From the NCBI GenBank assembly GCA_019347795.1, contig JAHWKS010000411.1, positions 1-5,821 of the forward strand: a stretch of DNA of 5,821 nt, in the 5' to 3' direction. Numbering within the stretch: position 1 is the stretch's first letter; every line of letters starts with the position of its first letter. Source of the DNA: Planctomycetota bacterium (GTDB lineage Bacteria > Planctomycetota > Planctomycetia > Pirellulales > Pirellulaceae). The notes below the pieces were generated by a model. That model was not told where the DNA came from. It did not search any database and worked only from the letters and a program-made list of their open reading frames with translations. A program made the position numbers and the translations under genes. Positions 1 through 5,821 of the stretch are shown here, piece by piece.

Positions 1-3000
1 CCGAACACATCGGTCCGGCTCAATCCGGCGCCGGGAGCGGCGTCGGAGTCGCGATCGTCACCGCCGCCGCGGCCGGGACGCGTGTAGATGTGCCGGTCCG
101 GCCCCAGGAATTCGACAAATCCCTCGCCCCGGGAGCGGGCGCGCAGGCGGTACGCGCCGGCATCATCGGTCGTGGTCTCGTCCAGCACTTCGCCGCCGAA
201 CGCGTCTCGCAGACGAACCGTCACGTTCGCGACGCCCGCCTCGCCGTCATCCCGCACCCCGTTGGCGTCGGCGTCCAGCCACACCCGGCCGGTCACCTGC
301 GGGCCCGTCGGCGCGCCGTCCTGAAGCTCCACCGCGCCGATGTCGATACGGCCGCCGACCACACGGTCGAATCCCTCGCCGCGCTGATCATTGACGAGCG
401 GAGGATCGAAGGCGGCGGGGTCGAAGTCCGGATCGCCGGCGTCAATAGCCGCGCTGCCGGAAAGGAGCGCGTGCGTGAGCGTCGGTCCACCGTTGTCCGC
501 CAGCGCCGTGTCGAGAACCGTCGTCACGTCCACGCCGACGATGTTCCCATTCGTTCCATCCGTCAGCCCGCCGGACGTGGCCGCGTGGCCGATGAGGTTG
601 AAGGCACTCTCCGGGTCGACCATCCCGTCAATGTCGTTCGAGGCAGGGCCGAAACCCCCGGGGATGTGATTGCCTGCGACAATCGTGTTGTGCAGCAACA
701 CAATGGCGCCGGATTCGGCGAGGTGCATGCCGCCGCCGCGATCGGCCGTGTTGCCGGAGAATGTGCTGCTGGCGACGCTGAGGGTCTGTGCGGAATCATC
801 ATTGTGGATACCGCCGCCACTGCCGGCCGCCCTGTTGCCGGAGAATGTACTGCCGGTGACGGTCGCCTGGCCGCGATTGAGCAGTCCTCCACCGGCGCCG
901 AAAGGCTCGGCTGAATTGTCCGCGATCGTGCTGTCGGCGATGACGACTTCGCCGCCATTATTGGCAATCCCGCCGCCATCACCCCCTGCCGAGTTGCCGG
1001 AGACTTCGGACGCAGATAAAGCCAACGCGCCGCCGTCGATGGCGATGCCGCCGCCGTCGCGCCGCAGCCCGGTTACGCCGCCGGTGATCTTCAAGCCCTC
1101 CACATCGAGCGAGGCGCCGCCTAGAACGTGGAACACCCGGTCGGCCAAACTCGGAATGGCAGCGTCATCGCCGCCGGCATCGATGACCGTCTGGCCGGCG
1201 CCGGCGCCGACGATCGTGACGCGGCCGTTATCGCGGATATCCAGATCGCCTGTTGCGGCGAGATCTTCGCCTTCCCCGCTGATCGTCAACCAGTAGGCGC
1301 CGGCCTGCAACCGAATCTCGAAGTCGCCGGGATTGCTGTTCGCCCGGATGACCGCCTCGCGGAGGGAGGTGACGCCGTCGCTGGAATCCACCACGTCGTC
1401 GAATGTGTCCACATCGACGACCGTAGTCCCGCTGGCCGCCAGGGGGTCCACGATGGCGACGCCTTCATCCCCGTTGTCGAGCTGGAACGAAAAGGCAACC
1501 TGCCCGGCGTTGTTCAAGCCGTCGGCGTTGTCCCGAATTCCCCCCGCGAATCGAAGGTCAATGATTTCCCTTCCGTTCAATTCGTCTCCCTCGCGGGCGA
1601 TTTCCATCAGCCCGCGGTCGTCGTCGTGGAAAAGCAGCGATCGTTTTTCCGTGAGACCGAATCCAACGCTGTCGAGAATGGCGACTTGGCCAGAATCGTT
1701 CAACGCGACGTCCAGGATCGTCCCTACGGTGTGGTCCCCGCCTGGGAGGGATTGACCGGTGCGAACAATTTCGACGAATTCGCCTTCAGAATTGCCGCGG
1801 AACAGGGCGAATCCCACGAGGTCGCCGGTGACCGAGCCGTCCATGATTTCGATGCCGGCGCCGAATACGACGTCGCCGTTCTCGTTCAGTCGCGGCGGGA
1901 ATTCTCCCGAAAAGTCTAAGAACTCACCGTTCCCCAGGGACTGCCCTTCGCGCGCGACTTCGCTGATGGGCGGCGTGCCATCTTCGCCGGCCGGTGTTCC
2001 GTCGGCCAGAAAAATGGACCGGCTGAACGAACCCTCGGTGTCAACACGCCCCAGAAACGCAACTTCGCCGCGGTCATTGACCGGAACCTGCGCAGCCGAC
2101 GTGCCGAACCCATTGAATGTCCCGCCATTGGGAAGCGGAACTCCAGGTAGTGCGATGGCCTTGAGCGGAGACGCGCCATCACCGAGGAAGATCCCATTAA
2201 AGAGCCCGTTTCCACCAATGACCGCCGAGAAAGCCGCTTGACCACGATCGTTGATCGTTGGCCCCGGCGCCAGGCCGACAAAGCTGACAATTTGTAACGT
2301 CTTGCCCGGGACCGTCTGTAAATCTTCAGGAAGGACTTGGCCGGCGCGTACAATCTGGACGAGATTGCCGTCGGCATCGGCTCGGAAAAACCCGAACTCG
2401 GGGACTCCGGAACCCTCCACAATCACCGTCTCTCCGAAGGCGACTTGGCCGGCGTTGTTGAACGCGCGACCGGGTTCGGGATCCGCAAAACGCTGGAAGC
2501 GGCCGTCAAAGCCGGTTGTGTCGGGCGCGGGATCACCTTCCCGTACAACCTCCTCGATCTGGACGAGATCGTCCTGCGTCACACTCGCGATAAACATCCC
2601 GGTGTCCTCGTCTGAACTCACTCCGTCGAGACCGCTTTCGAAGACCACTTGTCCGTTGTCGTTCAGTTGGCTGCTGGCGAAGCTAAACAATTTGCCGTCA
2701 ATTCCCGGGACGGACTGGCCATCGCGGACGATCTGAACGATTGACGGTTCCGAAGCCAGGAACAGCCCCTCCGTAGCGGACGTTGTGTCATTCAGGCCCG
2801 CCGAGAACAGGGCCTTTCCAGCCTCGTTGAGCACTGGTGCACGCCGGTTGAAGTCCGCAAGCATTCCGTCGGCGTTTCCCTGAGCATCCGGCGCCGAATC
2901 GCCGGTAATCGCGACTACGTCGTCAAATCCGAAACCGGCCGCACTGAGCACCACACGCTGCTCGAGCGGTTCGAACGACGGCCCCAGCATCATCGGCGCT

Positions 3001-3107
3001 GCCTTGACCCGCCGGCATCGCGCATTGCGGCGGCGCAGCCATGTGCGACGGCGAGGGCGCCGGGATGCAAACGATCGTCGAGCAGCACGGAGCAATTCAG
3101 TCAACAT
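1..3107 (-). CDS. Giant secreted/surface mosaic protein: LEPR-XLL-like N-terminus, NxxGxxAF repeats, beta-helix with choice-of-anchor-Q tail, SdrD-B-like domain (3' end missing)
   Basis: I translated the minus strand by hand. The frame is open from an in-frame TGA at 3230-3228 to the window edge, giving 1035 codons from ATG 3107 with no stop. Visible domains in order: Arg-rich segment (residues 7-35, 14 Arg); LEPR-XLL-like [12 protein letters not shown] (45-56); eight repeats with NxxGxxxF cores starting at Asn 94, 149, 217, 286, 344, 408, 470 and 532; a CSLREA-like [14 protein letters not shown] (577-590); a Gly-rich right-handed beta-helix (about 620-830) with GGG turns every 25-28 residues; a choice-of-anchor-Q-type tail ([29 protein letters not shown], about 831-927); and an SdrD-B-like domain from 938 with the loop D945-D947-N949-D953-E956. 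The families suggest an exported, envelope or extracellular protein. Enzymatic activity, ligand and anchor are unknown. The start at 3107 is favoured by GAAGAG seven bases upstream; GTG 3110 and ATG 2993 are alternatives. Family assignments rest on motif recognition, not a profile search. Confidence 0.9.
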   Translation of the reverse strand, partial: MLTELLRAARRSFASRRPRRRTWLRRRNARCRRVKAAPMMLGPSFEPLEQRVVLSAAGFGFDDVVAITGDSAPDAQGNADGMLADFNRRAPVLNEAGKALFSAGLNDTTSATEGLFLASEPSIVQIVRDGQSVPGIDGKLFSFASSQLNDNGQVVFESGLDGVSSDEDTGMFIASVTQDDLVQIEEVVREGDPAPDTTGFDGRFQRFADPEPGRAFNNAGQVAFGETVIVEGSGVPEFGFFRADADGNLVQIVRAGQVLPEDLQTVPGKTLQIVSFVGLAPGPTINDRGQAAFSAVIGGNGLFNGIFLGDGASPLKAIALPGVPLPNGGTFNGFGTSAAQVPVNDRGEVAFLGRVDTEGSFSRSIFLADGTPAGEDGTPPISEVAREGQSLGNGEFLDFSGEFPPRLNENGDVVFGAGIEIMDGSVTGDLVGFALFRGNSEGEFVEIVRTGQSLPGGDHTVGTILDVALNDSGQVAILDSVGFGLTEKRSLLFHDDDRGLMEIAREGDELNGREIIDLRFAGGIRDNADGLNNAGQVAFSFQLDNGDEGVAIVDPLAASGTTVVDVDTFDDVVDSSDGVTSLREAVIRANSNPGDFEIRLQAGAYWLTISGEGEDLAATGDLDIRDNGRVTIVGAGAGQTVIDAGGDDAAIPSLADRVFHVLGGASLDVEGLKITGGVTGLRRDGGGIAIDGGALALSASEVSGNSAGGDGGGIANNGGEVVIADSTIADNSAEPFGAGGGLLNRGQATVTGSTFSGNRAAGSGGGIHNDDSAQTLSVASSTFSGNTADRGGGMHLAESGAIVLLHNTIVAGNHIPGGFGPASNDIDGMVDPESAFNLIGHAATSGGLTDGTNGNIVGVDVTTVLDTALADNGGPTLTHALLSGSAAIDAGDPDFDPAAFDPPLVNDQRGEGFDRVVGGRIDIGAVELQDGAPTGPQVTGRVWLDADANGVRDDGEAGVANVTVRLRDAFGGEVLDETTTDDAGAYRLRARSRGEGFVEFLGPDRHIYTRPGRGGGDDRDSDAAPGAGLSRTDVF
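3..296 (-). other. SdrD-B-like beta-sandwich with acidic calcium-type loop (cut by window edge)
   Basis: From residue 938 the giant protein reads [20 protein letters not shown], then [10 protein letters not shown] and [13 protein letters not shown]. This is the pattern of SdrD B-like / carboxypeptidase-regulatory-like domains (GxVWxDxNxNGxxDxGExG). The D-x-D-x-N-G-x-x-D-x-x-E loop at 275-240 resembles an EF-hand-like calcium site. A later acidic stretch ([13 protein letters not shown]) fits the DSD segment of the same domain. The domain is not complete at the window edge. Confidence 0.75.
324..617 (-). other. Choice-of-anchor-Q-type C-terminal part of the beta-helix
   Basis: Residues about 831-928 of the giant protein carry the familiar closing series of these beta-helix proteins: [33 protein letters not shown], then [12 protein letters not shown]. 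In the family this tail usually precedes a sorting or anchoring segment of variable type. Here it is followed instead by another folded domain. Confidence 0.8.
723..1064 (-). repeat. Beta-helix rungs with GGG turns; includes a 15-base direct repeat at 84-base spacing
   Basis: Residues about 682-795 of the giant protein contain GGG turns beginning at residues 685, 711, 739, 764 and 791, a spacing of 25-28 residues. Each is followed by short strands such as [16 protein letters not shown] and STFSGNTA. This is the pattern of right-handed parallel beta-helix proteins with polymorphic-outer-membrane-protein-like rungs. At DNA level gttgccggagaatgt occurs at 750-764 and again at 834-848, exactly 28 codons apart, encoding TFSGN both times. 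Confidence 0.8.
1473..2918 (-). repeat. Eight protein-level NxxGxxAF-type tandem repeats
   Basis: Residues about 64-545 of the giant protein hold eight units of 55-69 residues. Each has two landmarks. The first is a G-containing motif such as [27 protein letters not shown] or AREGDELNG. The second, about 20-30 residues later, is an NxxGxxxF core: [63 protein letters not shown] and LNNAGQVAF. Between them lie hydrophobic-alternating strands such as GLFLA, GMFIA, GIFLG and SIFLA. Only the seventh core lacks the final Phe. This matches the family called choice-of-anchor tandem repeat NxxGxxAF-containing. DNA-level identity between units is low, so the repeats are old. Confidence 0.85.
2940..2975 (-). 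other. LEPR-XLL-like N-terminal motif
   Basis: This encodes [12 protein letters not shown], residues 45-56 of the giant protein. The usual form in planctomycete surface proteins is close to F-E-x-L-E-x-R-x-L-L-S, following a short basic stretch. Here Gln replaces the Pro of LEPR, and Val-Val-Leu takes the XLL position. Its role is not established. The position, just after an Arg-rich start and just before the first exported-type domain, fits a targeting or processing signal (inference). Confidence 0.75.
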
Positions 3108-3114
3108 CACGAGG

Positions 3115-3120
3115 CTCTTC
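3115..3120 (-). promoter_or_regulatory. Weak ribosome binding site supporting the ATG at 3107
   Basis: On the minus strand GAAGAG lies seven bases before the ATG at 3107, a partial Shine-Dalgarno match at normal spacing. For the GTG at 3110 the same site would be only four bases away, so the ATG is preferred. Starting at ATG 2993 would remove the basic segment that normally precedes a LEPR-XLL-type motif. Confidence 0.4.
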
Positions 3121-3248
3121 GGAAGCTGGGGGAAACACGGTCGGGAGGATTCGAAAAAGACGGGCAGCCTGGCAGTATCGCTGCCGCCACTCGTTGCGCG
3201 CGGGAGCGTCTCCGCGATGGTTCGTACTCACGACGCGGGGCCGGGCGC

Positions 3249-3267
3249 CGCGCATGAGAGATGCGCG
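3249..3267. repeat. Perfect 7-bp inverted repeat with 5-base loop
   Basis: Arms CGCGCAT and ATGCGCG flank GAGAG. The repeat lies 142 bases before the start of the giant surface-protein gene. No T-run follows on either strand, so it is not a typical intrinsic terminator. It could be an operator or an RNA hairpin in the leader, or chance in GC-rich DNA. Confidence 0.4.
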
Positions 3268-3640
3268 TTGGCATGAAAACAGACTGCCCTTTCGGCAAAG
3301 AACCGCGCCGCATTCTCTGCCAAGAAGAGGATTTCAAACTCCCAGGAGGGAGGATGGCCCACGTCCAGTGTTTATGAACATGGAGCGTGCGTCAACCCAA
3401 GTCGGGAGAAAGGGAAGGATTGCAACTGCCGACGCGGTCAGGACATGCGACTTGCCGCAACGACGACAGCAGGAGGGATTGCCGTCGCAGTTCATGCTGC
3501 TTGGAGGGAAGGGAAGTTTCTCTTGCCGACGGGAGCCGAGAATGCTCCACGAGAGGACTATCCGAAAACGCCATGAAAACCGGACATCACCTCCCTCGAT
3601 TCCGCATAATTATCCCGTAACCAACGGACGACGCTCGCGT

Positions 3641-3668
3641 GCTGCACGTTCTCCGCGGACTCTGCAGC
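3641..3668. repeat. 6-bp inverted repeat just after the PSD1 gene stop
   Basis: Arms GCTGCA and TGCAGC enclose 16 bases that contain the palindrome TCCGCGGA. It starts 11 bases downstream of the TGA at 3682-3680. The four Ts are on the plus-strand side (3669-3672), so it lacks the U-tract a minus-strand terminator needs. A termination or mRNA 3'-end stabilising role for the PSD1 transcript is possible but weakly supported. Confidence 0.3.
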
Positions 3669-3679
3669 TTTTGCGCCGG

Positions 3680-5821
3680 TCAATACCGCATGATCATCTC
3701 GTGCAGGTTGAGGATTACGCGGGCGACGCTTGTCCAGGCCGCCAGCTCGGCGGCGGGGAGGTCGGCGGGCGTGGAATACTCGCCCACGTCGAGCAGCTTC
3801 TTGACGTCGGCCGATTCCGACTGGTAATGGGCGAGGTGCCTTTCGTAGAGCGGGAGAAGGACTTCCGCCTCCTCCGGACGCGGCTCGCGCTGCAGGGCTT
3901 CGCGGAAGGCGAAGGCGAGGCGCGACTCCGGAGCATCGCCTCCCTCGCGCAGCACGCGGGCTGCGAGCACGCGGGACGCCTCGACGTAGATCGGATCGTT
4001 CAACAATACCAACGCCTGTTGCGGCGTGTTCGACTGGTTGCGCGAGACCGTGCACTCCTCCCGCGTCGGCGCGTCGAACGCCAACATGCTCGGGTGCAGG
4101 AACGTGCGGCACCAGAACGTGTACAACCCGCGGCGATAGAGGGCCTCGCCCTCGTCGTTTTGCCATTCTCGCGTCGGAAAGTTAAGGTGCTTCCAATATC
4201 CCTTAGGCTGGTACGGCTTGACGCTCGGACCGCCAATCTTGCGTACCAAGAGATCGCTTGCGGCAAGGGCGTTGTCGCGCACCACCTCGGCCGGCAGACG
4301 AAAGCGGCCTTGCCGGGCCAAGAAGCGGTTCGCCGGGTCCCGCTCGCGCAGCTCGGGCGAGGCGGCGGATGACTGCCGGTACGTGTGCGACATCGCAATC
4401 AGCTTCACAAGCTCCTTCACATCCCAGCCGCTCTCGGCGAACTCGACCGCCAGCCAATCCAGCAACTCCGGATGCGACGGCCAGTCGCCCTGGGCGCCGA
4501 AGTCGTCTAGCGTCGTTACGAGGCCGCGGCCGAACATGAGGGCCCATACGCGATTGACGAATACCCGCGAGGTAAGCGGATGATCGGGCTGCACCAGCCA
4601 TTCCGCCAGGTCGAGCCGCGTCGCGCGTTGTTTTTCGGTTTCGATCCGACCCAGCACCTCCGGCGCCGCGGGTTGCACCACGGGGCCGGAGTCGTCGAGC
4701 CAGTTGCCGCGCGGAAGAATGCGGATCTCCCGCGGCGGGACCGAGACAGAGATTAACAGCGTCGGGAAGGTCGCCTCGAGTTTCTTTTTCTTCTCCTCCA
4801 ACGCGGCCAGCTCTTCCCGCACCGACGCCAACTCCGGCGCGAACGTGCGATAGTAGACCGCCAGCTTCTCCTTTTGTTCATCGCTCCGCTCATCCGGCGG
4901 CACGGCGATGACCTCCGCGATCTCCGGCGGCAGGCCGCCGCCGGCGCGTACCGGCCGGGGGGAGCGAGTCGCGGAGACGCGGAACTTACCCAGCGTGTGT
5001 TGCCCGCCGTAGTTCTGGGTCATGGTCACTACGAGCGTCGCCTTGCCGTCGCCGCGTCCCAGATCCTCCTTCGATTCATAGACGGCGTGGTTCTCCTTAC
5101 CGGTTTGCGGGAGGATCGCCCAGGCGGTCTTTGGCTTGCCGTCGGCGGACGCCTCGACCGGCCAGTTGTCCTGCGAATGGGTAGCCGTGATGGAAGACCA
5201 CTCCACCGGCTTACCGTCAATCGTCGCCGCAAACTCGTTGAGCACGAAATTCCCATTCCCCGCCCGGCCGGGACCTTTCGCCGGGAGCGAGTCATCCGGG
5301 AGCACATCCAATCGCAGCGCCGTCACGGCCGGCTGCTCGATTTCAACCGTCAGCGTGTATACATCCGACGCGGGATTTCCCCCTTCCGCGACAATGGCGC
5401 CGTCATCCAGCACCGTCAGCACCGTGCCATTCTTGGAATTCGCCTGCACCAGCCGGAGCGTCTCCCACGGCGTCTTCTGTTCCGTGAGCGAGGCCTCCCA
5501 CTTCGCCAGTCCCGCGTCGAGCTCGGGCGTCTGCCGGTCGAGCGTTTCCCGCAGCGGCTTCATTGCCGCCTCGAGCTTCGCCAGCTCCGCCTGCTGCTCG
5601 GCGGTGGGCATCGAGGTCGGCTGCTGGACTCCGACCGCCGTCTCCTGGAGGTCGGCGAAAAATGCCGCCATGCGGTAGAAGTCACTTGTCGGGAACGGGT
5701 CAAACTTATGATCGTGGCATTCGCAGCAGCCCATCGTCGCCGCCAGCCACACGGACGACACATTCCGCACGCGGTCGGCGGAATACTTGGCGAGGTACTC
5801 CTTCGGCTGGGCGCCTCCCTC
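3680..5821 (-). CDS. PSCyt2/PSD1 (DUF1549/DUF1553) domain protein, 5' end missing
   Basis: The frame enters at the right edge (first codon GAG at 5821) and ends at TGA 3682-3680, giving 713 residues; the N-terminus is outside. The GTG at 5770 is internal, since the family sequence continues upstream of it (KEYLAKYSADRVRNVSSVWL). Visible parts: the end of PSCyt2/DUF1549 (residues 1-60), with the CxxCH motif CCECH at 5728-5714 followed by DHKFDPF; a charged heptad-like segment (about 73-119); a beta-rich carbohydrate-binding-like module (about 125-285, with HSQDNWPVEASADG and GGQHTLGKFRVSAT); a second heptad-like segment (about 314-352); and DUF1553 (about 399-713, with RLDLAEWLVQPDHPLTSRVF, NRVWALMFGRGL, DDFGAQGDWPSHPELLDWLA and NQSNTPQQALVLLNDP). 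Full members usually carry a PSCyt1 cytochrome-like domain further upstream. The exact function is unproven; exported, haem-associated roles in polysaccharide breakdown have been suggested for the family. No frameshift is seen. Confidence 0.93.
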   Translation of the reverse strand, partial: EGGAQPKEYLAKYSADRVRNVSSVWLAATMGCCECHDHKFDPFPTSDFYRMAAFFADLQETAVGVQQPTSMPTAEQQAELAKLEAAMKPLRETLDRQTPELDAGLAKWEASLTEQKTPWETLRLVQANSKNGTVLTVLDDGAIVAEGGNPASDVYTLTVEIEQPAVTALRLDVLPDDSLPAKGPGRAGNGNFVLNEFAATIDGKPVEWSSITATHSQDNWPVEASADGKPKTAWAILPQTGKENHAVYESKEDLGRGDGKATLVVTMTQNYGGQHTLGKFRVSATRSPRPVRAGGGLPPEIAEVIAVPPDERSDEQKEKLAVYYRTFAPELASVREELAALEEKKKKLEATFPTLLISVSVPPREIRILPRGNWLDDSGPVVQPAAPEVLGRIETEKQRATRLDLAEWLVQPDHPLTSRVFVNRVWALMFGRGLVTTLDDFGAQGDWPSHPELLDWLAVEFAESGWDVKELVKLIAMSHTYRQSSAASPELRERDPANRFLARQGRFRLPAEVVRDNALAASDLLVRKIGGPSVKPYQPKGYWKHLNFPTREWQNDEGEALYRRGLYTFWCRTFLHPSMLAFDAPTREECTVSRNQSNTPQQALVLLNDPIYVEASRVLAARVLREGGDAPESRLAFAFREALQREPRPEEAEVLLPLYERHLAHYQSESADVKKLLDVGEYSTPADLPAAELAAWTSVARVILNLHEMIMRY

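Larger units (their letters stand above)
3108..3679. other. Intergenic spacer, no convincing gene
   Basis: These 572 bases separate the stop of the PSD1 gene from the start of the giant surface-protein gene. I see no tRNA, rRNA, CRISPR or insertion-sequence ends. One hand-counted line (3541-3600) is about 52% GC, below the PSD1 coding region. It contains two inverted repeats (listed separately), purine tracts on the plus strand at 3344-3354, 3404-3419, 3471-3478 and 3503-3516, and an AT-rich palindromic ATAATTAT at 3605-3612. A promoter for the giant gene should lie here. The only candidate, minus-strand TTGACG at 3395-3390 with TAAACA at 3374-3369, has a poor 15-base spacer. The open frames here are short, with no recognisable product. 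Confidence 0.6.

Noticed and set aside
90..914. 274-codon plus-strand open frame
   Set aside because: It lies wholly antisense to the giant minus-strand frame. Its translation has no recognisable motif, while the minus strand reads clear beta-helix, choice-of-anchor-Q and SdrD-B-like motifs.
1332..1500. Possible gene boundary or frameshift between the repeat part and the beta-helix part
   Set aside because: The minus-strand frame was read codon by codon through this stretch without a stop or shift, and the linker translation is continuous, so it is one gene.
3285..3297. TGCC/GGCA mini-hairpin in the spacer
   Set aside because: A four-base stem is expected by chance, and no T-run follows on the minus strand.
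3369..3395. Sigma70-like promoter TTGACG/TAAACA on the minus strand
   Set aside because: The 15-base spacer and poor -10 match make it too weak to list as a feature. It is noted only in the spacer entry.
3583..3596. Plus-strand sequence resembling the 3' end of 16S rRNA (ATCACCTCC)
   Set aside because: Only about nine bases match and the surroundings are not rRNA. It is simply the complement of a Shine-Dalgarno-like string on the minus strand.
3041..4372. 443-codon plus-strand open frame across the spacer and into the PSD1 gene
   Set aside because: Long antisense frames are common in GC-rich coding DNA. The translation is Arg-rich and low in order, and the opposite strand carries conserved DUF1553 motifs throughout the overlap.
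5768..5770. GTG as the start of the PSD1 gene
   Set aside because: The frame stays open to the window edge, and the 17 codons upstream (ending KEYLAKYSADR) belong to the conserved DUF1549 sequence, so this GTG is an internal Val.

Overview
The window looks like a chromosomal fragment from a member of the Planctomycetota. Two things point there. The right-hand gene is a PSCyt2/PSD1 (DUF1549/DUF1553) protein, a family expanded in that phylum. The left-hand gene is a very large exported-type protein that begins with a LEPR-XLL-like segment. DNA is GC-rich overall, roughly 50-70% depending on the line counted, and both genes read on the minus strand.

Layout, in the direction of transcription (right to left). 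(1) 5821-3680 is the C-terminal 713 residues of a PSCyt2-PSD1 protein whose 5' end lies outside the window. It shows the end of the DUF1549 domain with a CxxCH motif, a variable middle with two heptad-like segments around a beta-rich module, and a complete DUF1553 domain. (2) 3679-3108 is a 572-base spacer without a convincing gene. It holds two inverted repeats and several polypurine/polypyrimidine tracts. (3) 3107-1 is one uninterrupted minus-strand reading frame of at least 1035 codons that runs off the left edge. It encodes a mosaic surface or secreted protein. Its order is: Arg-rich N-terminus, LEPR-XLL-like motif, eight NxxGxxAF-type repeats, a degenerate CSLREA-like motif, a Gly-rich parallel beta-helix, a choice-of-anchor-Q-type tail, and the start of an SdrD-B-like beta-sandwich with an acidic calcium-type loop. 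The sorting or anchoring C-terminus is not in the window. This frame has no stop codon inside the window, so it is easily missed, and the long plus-strand frames opposite it are antisense shadows.

Nothing shows that the two genes work together. The large spacer argues for separate transcription units. Both products are probably exported or envelope-associated. The most distinctive feature is the multi-domain architecture of the left gene, combined with a visible shift in base composition between its repeat part and its beta-helix part. I see no RNA gene, CRISPR array, insertion sequence or phage signature.
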